This document shows, piece by piece, positions 1 through 8,624 of a stretch of 64,000 nt of DNA. Source of the DNA: Candidatus Schekmanbacteria bacterium (GTDB taxonomy: Bacteria; Schekmanbacteria; GWA2-38-11; J061); the NCBI GenBank assembly GCA_016219965.1, contig JACRJM010000010.1, positions 154,330 through 218,329 on the forward strand, written 5' to 3'. The translations under genes and the position numbers were made by a program. How positions within the stretch are numbered: the stretch's first letter is position 1; each line of letters opens with the position of its first letter. Under the pieces are notes generated by a model. The model saw only the letters and a list, made by a program, of their open reading frames with translations, had not been told where the DNA came from and searched no databases.

Positions 1-827
1 CGCGATTCTTTCCTGACAGATATCAGATTAATCGGGTAATAAACAACAAGCTTATCCTCGTTCCCTTTTATGCCATATACAGCAGTGCCGCTATTGCCTG
101 AAAGCATTTTTCTCTCTGTTTCAAACCTGTTTGTATGGCAGTCAAAACATTCCTCTGTATTTTTTAAAATATTTCTTCCTTCCATTTCCTTGTGGAATGG
201 ATGGTGGACGAGGTTGCCATCACTTCCAATGATCCATGCGTAACTGCGTTCACTGGTCTTTAGCGGCTTTGCAAATTGCTCTGCAAGTCCTGTCACATCT
301 ATAAGGCAGCCTATGATATATTCATTGTCAGTATCCGGCGCGGAGTTATAACTTCCCGTAGGAAGAATAATCATCTGCCTCTGTCTTGACCCCGGGATTA
401 ATGACTGAAGTTGTCTGTCTCCCTGCTGTGTTAATTTTATCGCTTCCCTGAGCGCTTTCCTGTCAATTGATCTGCATTTATTTTCTTTAGGAAAAAATCT
501 GAGCTCATTATTCCCGATTATAAAAACCGCACAAATATTTTCAATGTTCATAAAATAGCCGGAAAGAAAAAGGACATCCTTTTCGAAACCATTTCCCGAG
601 TTAAGAGTACTTCCTGAAATTACATAATTTGCAAGATTAAGGTCATCTTCAATCCCTTTCAGGAACCTCCCGATTGAATATGAAACCTCGCGGGCAACAA
701 GAATTTGCTGGTCAGAATACCGCTTAACAAGCTCTTCCTCAGATGACTTCTGGAGTCTTATTGAAAGGATGAATATCGAAGGGATAACCAGCAATATTAT
801 TACAAATGGAATTATATTTTTTTTCAT
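1..827 (-). CDS. Membrane sensor protein with haem-binding Cache-like periplasmic domain (partial, 3' end missing)
   Basis: The reading frame is open from an ATG with a GAGGG ribosome site 6 nt upstream to the window edge, so only about 275 N-terminal residues are visible. Residues 5-23 are a hydrophobic membrane segment. What follows looks like a Cache/PAS-type extracytoplasmic sensor, with phrases such as YIIGCLIDVTGLAEQF and SYAWIIGSDGNLVHHP. A CFDCH motif at about residues 227-231 (bases 135-149) predicts covalent haem c within or beside that domain. Known relatives by architecture are Geobacter periplasmic haem-c sensor domains of chemoreceptors. The output domain (histidine kinase, chemotaxis or cyclic-di-GMP) lies outside the window. 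It sits 65 nt after a 9-haem lipoprotein gene on the same strand, so a redox-sensing role for that cluster is an inference. Confidence 0.72.
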   Translation of the reverse strand, partial: MKKNIIPFVIILLVIPSIFILSIRLQKSSEEELVKRYSDQQILVAREVSYSIGRFLKGIEDDLNLANYVISGSTLNSGNGFEKDVLFLSGYFMNIENICAVFIIGNNELRFFPKENKCRSIDRKALREAIKLTQQGDRQLQSLIPGSRQRQMIILPTGSYNSAPDTDNEYIIGCLIDVTGLAEQFAKPLKTSERSYAWIIGSDGNLVHHPFHKEMEGRNILKNTEECFDCHTNRFETERKMLSGNSGTAVYGIKGNEDKLVVYYPINLISVRKES

Positions 828-892
828 GATTTTCCCTCATCAGAACAGAAGGGGAAGAACCTTCTCACAGGGAGGTTAAACCTTAATCCGTA

Positions 893-2410
893 TTACCTGA
901 TTACAGCACCCGGCACATCGGTTCCGGTAATTTTTTTGTAGGAAATCTGAAGCAATCTTACAGCATATTCAGTGTTATGCACACCCCGGCTTTTATCAGA
1001 GTCAACAAAAGACCAGTTGAAGGCACTCTGTTTTTCCTCATCAGTTGCACTGGAAGAAAATATAAAATAGGATCTGCTAAATGAATCTGCTCCTTCAGTT
1101 ACATTGCCTGATTTCAGTATCTCAGTTTTCAACAGCGCCAGCAATCCATCAATTTCACTCTGTATTCCCTCTTTAGTTCCATCTCCATCATAATCTCCGC
1201 GGGCAGTCCTGTTGAATGTCTCAAGTCCATCATGGCACTGCTGACATGCTGAAAAAAGCTTATTCCCGTCTTTATCTATCACCCTGAATGTATGCCCACC
1301 AATTGTGTTATGTCCTGTCTCACCATCAGCAGGAGTATCAAAACCATGACAGTCAAGGCATTTATTATCAAAACTGGAATGGGCGGAGTCGTCTATCGTT
1401 TCGCCGAATTCGTAGGCCCCGGTACCTGAAAACATCTGCGCCTGATTGAATCTTGGAGTCACGCCTTCGGATACTGCATCATCAACATTTTCTATCTGGT
1501 CATTGTGGCATGTATAGCAAATTGCGCCTTTGCCCGCGCTTACAGTCGTATTGGTGATAGGTCCGGGAAGGTCCACATCTCCCTGTGCTCTTAACTGAAA
1601 ATCATTGCCTGAACCATGAGGTGAATGGCATGCCCCGCATGTTACAGCATTTCGGGCTTCCCCCAAAGTAACGGAGCTGTCATAAATTTTATCAGCACTG
1701 TGACATTTAAGACATGAATTATTTACCTCAGGATGCCCCTCTAAATTCTCAAGAGAATTAGGGAAAGGAGAGTTGACCCACATGTCATACTGTCCTTTAG
1801 ACACGGAATCATCAACATTTTTTGTATGGCAATATCCGCAGACCTCTGCTTTTAAAGCCAGAAGTGTTCTGCTGGATAAACCCCTTGCTGAGCGCGCCGT
1901 ATAGTGCGGTGCATATTTTGCTCCTGCCAGATGGCAGGATTCACATCCCACGTTCTCAAGCTTATTAACCGGATTTTCATCATAGCCGCCATTATCTGCG
2001 GATTTACTGAAACCTGTCGTATGACAGCGGTAGCATTCGTTACTTCCACCGGCAACAACAGCAAAGGCATTTGCATGTTTGGTAGTTTCCCATATTTCTC
2101 CTGTTCCTTCATGGCAATATATACATCTGCTTGAACCGATATAAGTCCTGCCAAGAAATGGGGCCTTGGTAACTCCCTTTTTATCAGAACTGCTCGTGCT
2201 TCCTCCTCCCCCGCCGCTACACCCTGCAAAGGAAAAAATCAGCAGAGAAAATATTATAAATGTTGAAATTACCTGAACAGCTACGGTCAGCAAGGAAAGG
2301 TTTTTCCCTTTCTCTCCTAGTACTTCCAAAGGAATATCCTGTCTGCCTGACTTTAGAGAGCATGGAGCACCTTCAATAATAACAAATAGCCGTTGAAGAG
2401 AATCAAACAT
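893..2410 (-). CDS. Nine-haem c-type cytochrome lipoprotein
   Basis: The 505-residue protein has nine CXXCH motifs (CIYCH, CYRCH, CESCH, CGYCH, CLKCH, CGACH, CYTCH, CLDCH, CQQCH). A hydrophobic segment at 40-63 ends in FAGC, a lipobox with Cys64, followed by a Gly/Ser-rich linker, so it is probably a lipoprotein anchored by lipid. The first haem region (YIGSSRCIYCH, then CYRCHTTGF) resembles cytochrome c554-type domains. The tail from about residue 460 is haem-free and helical. The N-terminal 38 residues before the signal are unusually long, but the ATG has AGGA 8 nt upstream. It starts 8 nt after the 12-haem gene ends, so the two are co-transcribed. The likely role is terminal electron transfer at the outer membrane with the upstream porin; this is inferred from context. 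Confidence 0.85.
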   Translation of the reverse strand: MFDSLQRLFVIIEGAPCSLKSGRQDIPLEVLGEKGKNLSLLTVAVQVISTFIIFSLLIFSFAGCSGGGGGSTSSSDKKGVTKAPFLGRTYIGSSRCIYCHEGTGEIWETTKHANAFAVVAGGSNECYRCHTTGFSKSADNGGYDENPVNKLENVGCESCHLAGAKYAPHYTARSARGLSSRTLLALKAEVCGYCHTKNVDDSVSKGQYDMWVNSPFPNSLENLEGHPEVNNSCLKCHSADKIYDSSVTLGEARNAVTCGACHSPHGSGNDFQLRAQGDVDLPGPITNTTVSAGKGAICYTCHNDQIENVDDAVSEGVTPRFNQAQMFSGTGAYEFGETIDDSAHSSFDNKCLDCHGFDTPADGETGHNTIGGHTFRVIDKDGNKLFSACQQCHDGLETFNRTARGDYDGDGTKEGIQSEIDGLLALLKTEILKSGNVTEGADSFSRSYFIFSSSATDEEKQSAFNWSFVDSDKSRGVHNTEYAVRLLQISYKKITGTDVPGAVIR

Positions 2411-2418
2411 TTTAATTC

Positions 2419-3333
2419 CTACTTAACAAGTTTTTTGAAGTTTATCCTATGGCATTCCTGACAAAATTCTCTTTCATGGCAGACAACACATGATCTTCCA
2501 TCCCTGCTTGCTACAGTCCTGTGATTTGGAACCCAATCAGGTTCATAATGTGTCGTAGGTCTTTGCTCATGGCAACGGCTGCAGAAATCTGCCTGATGAC
2601 ATACGGCGCACTTATCCCTGTCCTGCGTTGCATATCTGCCATGTATATCCTGCTTCCATGAAAGGCTATGGGAAGATGGCCTTACCTTTGTATGGCATTC
2701 TTCACAACTTGCAGACTTATGACATAAGAGACAGTCATCTGAGTCAGTTCTGGCACTCCTTCCATGAAACTCTTTCCAGGAGCTGTCGTGTGATACCGGA
2801 ATTGTATGGTCAATGGGCTTACGTCCCTCCCTTATTTCATCGTGGCATGTACTGCATTCCGAAACTGTCATACGATGGCATTTGGAACAGACTTCCATTT
2901 CAGGTATGTCTTCAACCGAAGTTTTATCTCTTGTCTTGATCTCAGGATGGCATTCAAGGCATCCAAAGCCCAAATCAATATGCACCTTGTGGTAAAACTT
3001 CACATCTTTTATCATCATCTGCATGTCACGCAGGAAAACCTTGTTGTCTTCCCTTGTGTGACATGATGAACATTTGTCAGGTGGATCTGATTCGTTTATC
3101 TCATGGCATTGGGAACATTGTTCGTGATTGGGAAGCGTCATCTTTTTTCCATCAGCATTTGTCTCATGACACTGGCTGCATTCAGCCCCGACTGCTCCTC
3201 CTGTTTCAGTATGGAACTTATGTGAAAAAACGAGGCCCAGCTCGTCTTCTCTGCATCCCTGGATAAATATACAAAGAAGCAGTACTGCAAATATGAATGA
3301 GCAGATTAGCGTTATATTTTTTTTATCTAACAT
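2419..3333 (-). CDS. Twelve-haem c-type cytochrome lipoprotein
   Basis: The protein has 304 residues and twelve CXXCH motifs, about one haem per 25 residues, typical of nanowire-like or conduit cytochromes. A signal segment ends in the lipobox IQGC (Cys27). The C-terminal half is built from repeats of about 37 residues: Trp/His-Gly-Arg, then an Asp-rich turn, then a close CXXCH pair (CLLCH/CEECH, CAVCH/CSRCH, CVVCH/CQECH). Spacing to the porin gene upstream is 19 nt, and to the 9-haem gene downstream 8 nt. In Geobacter ext and omb-oma-omc clusters a 12-haem cytochrome partners a porin and another multihaem lipoprotein. The same three-part set here supports an outer-membrane electron conduit, although which side of the membrane this protein faces cannot be read from the sequence. 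Confidence 0.88.
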   Translation of the reverse strand: MLDKKNITLICSFIFAVLLLCIFIQGCREDELGLVFSHKFHTETGGAVGAECSQCHETNADGKKMTLPNHEQCSQCHEINESDPPDKCSSCHTREDNKVFLRDMQMMIKDVKFYHKVHIDLGFGCLECHPEIKTRDKTSVEDIPEMEVCSKCHRMTVSECSTCHDEIREGRKPIDHTIPVSHDSSWKEFHGRSARTDSDDCLLCHKSASCEECHTKVRPSSHSLSWKQDIHGRYATQDRDKCAVCHQADFCSRCHEQRPTTHYEPDWVPNHRTVASRDGRSCVVCHEREFCQECHRINFKKLVK

Positions 3334-3352
3334 TACACCACCCCTTAAAACC

Positions 3353-4747
3353 TTAAAAATTAAGTCCCAGCTCTACCCTCACACCCTGCAGGTAATCCAG
3401 CTTAGAATAAGGCACGGCAAGCTTATCATCCTCTTCATAAGAATATGAAACAAGAAAATCAAGATTGTCGGTTATATATCCCTTGAAATAGGATGTAAGT
3501 CCATAGGTCTGGTATTTTTTCAAGTTATAATCATAAACCCTGTAAAACCCTCTGACATTGAATGATACATTATTGAGGTTCTTGCCGAACAGCTTGTTGA
3601 TAGAAGAGAAGCTTTGATCCAGCTGCTGACTAAACTCTCCGCTAATCTCCTGCGATTCAGTTTGAAACCTTTTAGAACGCCTGCTGTCCTGATAGTGTCT
3701 CCACTCCACAAGTATATCAGAACCCTTTAATGGTAAATTCTTGCAGTCAAGTCCTGCTGTGTATTCCTGAGAATCAGAGTTATACTGGTTTCCCTCATTA
3801 TTATTTATGAGGTTTTGTATCTTGTAAGATGCACTCACGCCAAAATAATCAAGGAATGGCTGATGGACCATAACATAATAATCTTCGAATGGCTGAAGCC
3901 GGAGTAATCCCAGCCTCGGCACTTTGAATCCCTTTAAGCCTCGGTTTTCCGCTGAAGTGTAGTCGAATTCATACTCATCAGAACTGCTTCCGCCAAGCCT
4001 TCTGTAATATTCGAAGAGAACCCTTGTGCCGTACTTTCTCGATGAATAGTTTGCACTTACATCAATGTCCTTGGGGTCTTCATTGATGGCAGCAAACTTG
4101 ATATCCATATCAAGGTTCTTTGTTATTTCCTGATAAATAGTAAAATCAGAACTGTAGTCAAGATACTTTACCATTCTGACTTCCAGTCTGGTATCCTTCA
4201 CAGGTTTAAAACCAAGGTTGCCTCCCCATATCTCATTTTTTCTGGGCTCGTATCTAAGACTTACACGACTGCCGCCGAAGGCGCTGAAATCAACATAGGG
4301 AATATTCTTTACCGCAATCTCAGCCCCATCAAAGTGCGCTACCTCGGCACCATAAAAATACTGCCTTCCTGCTTTCACGCTTGCTATGTTGAAAATGTTT
4401 TTATATTCTGCCCATGCGCTGTAAATCTCGCTCAGTTTGTCGCTTCCGCTATAAGTGTTTTTTACATCCCGGAAATAGTCTCTCCTCATGGTATCGCCGA
4501 TATCCCAGGCAATCCTCCCTGAAATAAAGGTTTCAAGATTTTCGAGACCGTAGCCATCGCTTCTGAATGTTACATACTGGTAAAAATCGTGGTCTTCGTC
4601 ATTGGTCCTTATATCTTCATAGCGGGCAGACCTGAAATCATAGATAGTCTTAAGATTCAGGCTGTAATCTTTGGAAAATACGCAAATCGGAGTAAATAAA
4701 ATCCAGAAGAAACACAGAACTGCCTTGAGCAATGTTCTTTTCATCAA
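3353..4747 (-). CDS. Outer-membrane beta-barrel porin, likely partner of multihaem cytochromes
   Basis: This 464-residue protein has a cleavable signal peptide (residues 1-25, ending in CVFS before KDYSLN). It continues as alternating polar/aromatic strands with many Tyr, Phe and Asp turns, and ends in Phe (VELGLNF), the classic signature of BAM-inserted barrels. No haem motif is present. About 16-20 strands would fit the length. Early text (RSARYEDIRTN, SAWAEYKNIFNIASVKAGRQ) resembles alginate-export-type and Ext-type porins, but I cannot assign a named family. It lies directly before two multihaem lipoproteins, 19 nt from the first, as expected for a porin-cytochrome conduit. The alternative is a substrate porin unrelated to electron flow. 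Confidence 0.78.
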   Translation of the reverse strand: MMKRTLLKAVLCFFWILFTPICVFSKDYSLNLKTIYDFRSARYEDIRTNDEDHDFYQYVTFRSDGYGLENLETFISGRIAWDIGDTMRRDYFRDVKNTYSGSDKLSEIYSAWAEYKNIFNIASVKAGRQYFYGAEVAHFDGAEIAVKNIPYVDFSAFGGSRVSLRYEPRKNEIWGGNLGFKPVKDTRLEVRMVKYLDYSSDFTIYQEITKNLDMDIKFAAINEDPKDIDVSANYSSRKYGTRVLFEYYRRLGGSSSDEYEFDYTSAENRGLKGFKVPRLGLLRLQPFEDYYVMVHQPFLDYFGVSASYKIQNLINNNEGNQYNSDSQEYTAGLDCKNLPLKGSDILVEWRHYQDSRRSKRFQTESQEISGEFSQQLDQSFSSINKLFGKNLNNVSFNVRGFYRVYDYNLKKYQTYGLTSYFKGYITDNLDFLVSYSYEEDDKLAVPYSKLDYLQGVRVELGLNF

Positions 4748-4805
4748 TATCCTCTGGGTTATCAGTAAAATTTAATTTTAAAATTGGTTAAAAAATATCA
4801 CAATA

Positions 4806-6269
4806 TTATTTATTGTGTAAAGCAATTTCAATATCATTAAGAAGATAAAGCCTTGTTTCATCATCCTTGAAATATTTTTCAATTGTTTCCAGCATCTGGT
4901 CTATCATATCCTTTGAGGCAAAATCTGACAAAGCCTTAGCGGTTGCAGATACAACTGACTTATCGCTGTCTTTCAGCATTTTTAATAGTTCCGGGGCACC
5001 ATCCTTTCCTTTCACTTTCCCCCATGAGTAGACAGCACCTGCACGCACATCAGGTTCATCATCATTTAATAAAGTCTTCAGCGTCTCTTCAACCCTGGCA
5101 CCTTTAAGTTCTGCAAGCGACCAGGCTACAGAACTTCTCATCTCGAAATTCTGATCTTTAGCCCTGCTTATGAGCTCATCCTCTAAACCTTCAAATCCCA
5201 TTTTTTTAAGCGACGATGCCGCCTCTGTACGTACATCAAAATCATCATCATCAAGAGATGGAACAAGCTGTTTCGCCACTGTCCTGTCTTCTAAAATACC
5301 GAGCGCTTTTACTGCTTCAAGCCTTACAAACTCATCTTCATTGTCAAGTATTTTCAATATATCAGGAACAGCCTGCATAACCTTTGATGCGCCTAAAAGC
5401 TCGCATGCCATGCTTTTTATGTCTGTATCATTATCCTTTAACGACTTCATGAGAAGATCTTTCCCGCCTTTATCTCCTGTCTTCATCAGTGAAGCGGCAG
5501 CGTGCAGTCTCACTTCATCATCTTCATCTTTGTTATTTAAAAGCTTTCTGAGGCTGTCTGCAAGGTCTCCGATATTGATTTCACCGATAAGATCGCAGGC
5601 TGTAACTTTTACATCAATATCTTCATCACCAAGGGCTTTTTTTATACTCTCAGCAAAACTTTTGCCTTTGGCAGTTGAGAGTTTTTTAAGAGCATACATT
5701 CTGTTCCATTCATCGTTTTTATCTAAAAGCATTTTATTAAGTTCATCTTCGCTAAGCTTCTCACCTGTTTTTTCAAGCACCTCTGCTGCTGCGTTTCTTA
5801 CCTCGTAATCTTCACCGTAAGTGCTGCGCACTTTTTTCAGTATTTCCACTGCAGAGGCATCTTTCATCCTTTCAACGCTCTCTATGGCTATAAGTTTGAG
5901 GTCTATATTATTACCGGTAAGGAATTCTATTATGCTCCTTTTGGCAACTTCATCAAGGAAGGAGTCATCCTTTATACCTTTCTTTTTTAGCTCCATATAT
6001 GATTCAAGTGCTTTTTTTGTTTTTCCTCTTTTGAGCATAATCTCAGCCTTGACAACAAGCGCATCGCTGTTGCGGGGATCTTTTTTCAAAAGTTCATTTA
6101 TCACCTTGTCTGCTTCCTCAGTCTTACCTTCGGCGATAAGCGACTTTGCCTGCTTTATCAATCTTTCCCCTCCGATAACACATCCTCTTCCGCATGACGA
6201 CAGGGACAATGCAAGGATAGCGCAAAATGCCAGAAGCTTCAGAAATGGTCTCTTTTTTCTTTCATTCAT
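4806..6269 (-). CDS. TPR plus HEAT-repeat lipoprotein
   Basis: The protein has 487 residues. Residues 9-26 form a lipoprotein signal ending LSSC (Cys26). Two TPR-like helical hairpins (about 35-100) are followed by roughly ten HEAT-type repeats of about 30 residues, each with the pattern DxDxxVRxxAAxxL, for example DDFDVRTEAASSL and DEFVRLEAVKAL. The composition is very rich in Lys, Asp and Glu. HEAT solenoids of this kind are protein-binding scaffolds; no catalytic residues are seen. The gene lies 34 nt downstream of a strong terminator and 58 nt upstream of the porin gene, so it may open the porin-cytochrome transcript. A structural or assembly role for the conduit is inference only. Confidence 0.8.
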   Translation of the reverse strand: MNERKKRPFLKLLAFCAILALSLSSCGRGCVIGGERLIKQAKSLIAEGKTEEADKVINELLKKDPRNSDALVVKAEIMLKRGKTKKALESYMELKKKGIKDDSFLDEVAKRSIIEFLTGNNIDLKLIAIESVERMKDASAVEILKKVRSTYGEDYEVRNAAAEVLEKTGEKLSEDELNKMLLDKNDEWNRMYALKKLSTAKGKSFAESIKKALGDEDIDVKVTACDLIGEINIGDLADSLRKLLNNKDEDDEVRLHAAASLMKTGDKGGKDLLMKSLKDNDTDIKSMACELLGASKVMQAVPDILKILDNEDEFVRLEAVKALGILEDRTVAKQLVPSLDDDDFDVRTEAASSLKKMGFEGLEDELISRAKDQNFEMRSSVAWSLAELKGARVEETLKTLLNDDEPDVRAGAVYSWGKVKGKDGAPELLKMLKDSDKSVVSATAKALSDFASKDMIDQMLETIEKYFKDDETRLYLLNDIEIALHNK

Positions 6270-6303
6270 AGTTTTAAGTCAGCCTTTATTTTTTAATAAA
6301 AAA

Positions 6304-6328
6304 GCCGCCGGAATATTCTTCCGGCGGC
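6304..6328 (-). terminator. Rho-independent terminator after the EB_dh-type gene
   Basis: A perfect 10-bp stem (GCCGCCGGAA with TTCCGGCGGC) and 5-nt loop is followed on the minus strand by TTTTTTATT. It lies about 40 nt past the stop of the upstream haem protein gene. It separates that gene from the HEAT/porin/cytochrome genes, although partial read-through is possible. Confidence 0.9.
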
Positions 6329-6367
6329 CTTTGTTCATCTGCTTTGGACGCTTACGATCTTACTGCT

Positions 6368-8437
6368 CTATTCTATAAGCAAGCTCTTAAGCGCGATACC
6401 CTTATGGTTTGCAGTCGAATTATCAGTTACTGCCAAACCGAAATTATAGGTATTGCCTGTTTCGAATACTACGTCTCCTACATTTCCTGTATCGAGTTTT
6501 CTTGTAATTAATACATTCCATGTTCCGGTTATATAGGCGGATTCAACACTTAAGTCTTTATTTCCGCCTACTGCACCTCTGTCATCGAACAGTATATTTC
6601 TGGCAATATGTCCTGTTGTAATGGTTATTACCCCATCCTTATTGTAATAGTCGCCCGATCCAACTGTGCCACTAAATACTGCAAGTGAGCCGTCAAGCCA
6701 TATATCTGATGTTGTATAAATTGAATAACCATCGTTATCGAATAACTTACTTGCAGGAATCAGATCATTGGCGCCAAGTGATATACTTGTCCATATGAAC
6801 TGAGGTATTACAGTTGATGTAACAGGAAGAAGATTTGAAATCGTAAGGCTTCCTCCGTCATCAGCAGTGGCAATCGGGAAGGCAGAGTTTGCATCCCTTG
6901 CTAAGCCGAGAGGTGCTGTATTTGCCGCTTTCCATTCCCAAACATCAAGTACGCCGCCTGTACCTGCACCCATTGTCTGCGCAGCCAATGGAGTAAGAAC
7001 AACATTGTTAAAACTCCTGTCAGCATGGCAGTCTGTGCATGTTTCAGTCAATGGATCTACTGATGGATGGACGAAAGCAAGGTCCTGTACATCATCTGAG
7101 TTATTATGACACATGGCACAATTGGCGAGCGGTGCAACAGTGTTAGTTATAACGCCACTGTCATTTTTGGTCAGATGGCATGTTGATGCGCATCCTGCCT
7201 GAGCAAATGTCAATCCGGCCCTTCCGGCACTGTCTGTTATCGGGAACATCATGTACAACTTGTCTTCGTTTGTTTGCGCAGGATCAAAATTTACCCATCC
7301 TGTACCATTATATCCAAGTACTCCAGCAGTTGCACTATTGGTAGCATCTGGCCAGGTTGCCTTTATATACAGGTTCTGTGAATCATGTGCTGCCTGAAGT
7401 GTAACAGTGATCAAATCATCAAAAAGTGCACCATGACCACCGCCTACAACGTTTCCTTTGGTGGGGAATGGAACAGGAGTTATTACACCCCATATCAGAG
7501 AGCTAAGCTCGCTGTTTGTAACTGAATCTGATACCACAGTTGCAATCAGGTCAGCTGCCAATGCACTTTGAGCTATAGTGAATACTTTATCTTCTACTGT
7601 TATAACTGAAGTACGTATGTCTCCGGTGTTAGCTGACACAGCGTAGGAAATTACTCCAGGTCCTGTTCCTGAGAGGGTTTCCAGTGATATGGTGATCCAT
7701 GGAGCGCCCGGTGTAGCAGTCCAGTCGCAGGTAACATCCGTTGTAACTGTTATTACGCCCTCACCCCCTGGTGCATCGAATAAAGCCGGTAATGGATCAC
7801 CACTAAGCAGGAATATACACTCACCGCTTGCAGCAGGAACCTGAACTATTGTAATGACTTGATCTTCTACATTTATAGCAGCCTCACGAGCTTCAGTTAC
7901 CACATTCTCAGCAACCGTAAAACTGATTACACCTGTGCCTGTGCCTGAATCTGTATTTAAAGTAATCCAGTCAGCTTCTGTTGTTGCAAGCCACGGGCAA
8001 TTAGCTTCCGTTGAGACTGTGATTATACCGTCAGCGCCAACTGCCGGGAATTCAGGTGGGTTAGGAACAGGTATAAGTGTGAATGTACATGCTTCCGAAA
8101 TTTCAAATGCATTCTTTTTTGTAGCTTTCTTACTTCCAACTTTTACAACAACACTCTTTTTACCGATTGTTGCAGTATCTTTAACAGTATATGTTCCTTT
8201 GATTGTTGTTCTTGTGATTTTTCCTGTCTTTTTGAAGGTCACTCCCGAGATTGTTACCTTTGCCTTTGACGTAAACCCGTTACCTTTGATTGTAATCGTG
8301 CCCTCACCCCCTATAGTGGCCGGGGTAGGTGAGTAGGTTACCTTGCTGATCTTAAGCGCTGCTTCTGATGCTGTTACTCCAATTGCAAAAACAAATAACA
8401 TGATACAGAAAATACCGACTGCTTTTTTAAAACCCAT
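6368..8437 (-). CDS. Exported IPT/BACON-domain protein with EB_dh-type haem domain
   Basis: I place the start at the ATG preceded by GGAGG (7 nt), giving 689 residues with a signal peptide (MGFKKAVGIF..., cleavage near ASEA). A longer upstream frame is open but has no ribosome site and would bury the signal. An IPT/TIG-like domain (about 28-115) is followed by two BACON-like repeats, each ending in VITIVQ or VFTIAQ after a W-I-T-x-N/S motif. The C-terminal half matches the ethylbenzene-dehydrogenase-gamma-like haem domain, with YIKATWPDATNS, DVWEWKA and a final NFGLAVTDNSTANH. Inserted in it are CASTCH (a CX3CH spacing, residues 416-421), CAMCH and CTDCH. It is probably a periplasmic or surface haem protein with adhesive N-terminal domains. 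A promoter lies just upstream. Confidence 0.8.
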   Translation of the reverse strand: MGFKKAVGIFCIMLFVFAIGVTASEAALKISKVTYSPTPATIGGEGTITIKGNGFTSKAKVTISGVTFKKTGKITRTTIKGTYTVKDTATIGKKSVVVKVGSKKATKKNAFEISEACTFTLIPVPNPPEFPAVGADGIITVSTEANCPWLATTEADWITLNTDSGTGTGVISFTVAENVVTEAREAAINVEDQVITIVQVPAASGECIFLLSGDPLPALFDAPGGEGVITVTTDVTCDWTATPGAPWITISLETLSGTGPGVISYAVSANTGDIRTSVITVEDKVFTIAQSALAADLIATVVSDSVTNSELSSLIWGVITPVPFPTKGNVVGGGHGALFDDLITVTLQAAHDSQNLYIKATWPDATNSATAGVLGYNGTGWVNFDPAQTNEDKLYMMFPITDSAGRAGLTFAQAGCASTCHLTKNDSGVITNTVAPLANCAMCHNNSDDVQDLAFVHPSVDPLTETCTDCHADRSFNNVVLTPLAAQTMGAGTGGVLDVWEWKAANTAPLGLARDANSAFPIATADDGGSLTISNLLPVTSTVIPQFIWTSISLGANDLIPASKLFDNDGYSIYTTSDIWLDGSLAVFSGTVGSGDYYNKDGVITITTGHIARNILFDDRGAVGGNKDLSVESAYITGTWNVLITRKLDTGNVGDVVFETGNTYNFGLAVTDNSTANHKGIALKSLLIE

Positions 8438-8494
8438 ATTATCCCTCCAGTTAATTTTTAATAAAATGATAGTGAAAATATGATACTTGGTGTC

Positions 8495-8524
8495 ATAATA
8501 GTTTGAATGCAATCCATTCGTCAA
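8495..8524 (-). promoter_or_regulatory. Sigma-70-type promoter flanked by an inverted repeat
   Basis: On the minus strand TTGACG and TATTAT are separated by 18 nt, with about 50 nt from the expected transcript start to the ATG of the EB_dh-type gene. The 8-bp arms GATACTTG/CAAGTATC at 8482-8489 and 8522-8529 flank the promoter; one arm overlaps the -35 box, suggesting a regulator site. No experimental support exists. Confidence 0.5.
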
Positions 8525-8624
8525 GTATCTTTTCATTAAAAGTATACTTTTTTTGTTACCACCTGACTTTAACAGTGTCAAACATTTTTTTTATTTTTTA
8601 AAATATTTCAATCTAAAAACAATT

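Noticed and set aside
5170..6378. Two long plus-strand open frames (5170-5808 and 5821-6378) opposite the HEAT-repeat gene
   Set aside because: They are Ser/Phe-rich mirror frames of a Lys/Asp/Glu-rich repetitive gene, with no ribosome site or family signature.
8438..8581. N-terminal 48-codon extension of the EB_dh-type protein
   Set aside because: The extension has no ribosome site, covers the promoter elements and would bury the signal peptide, whereas ATG 8437 follows GGAGG.
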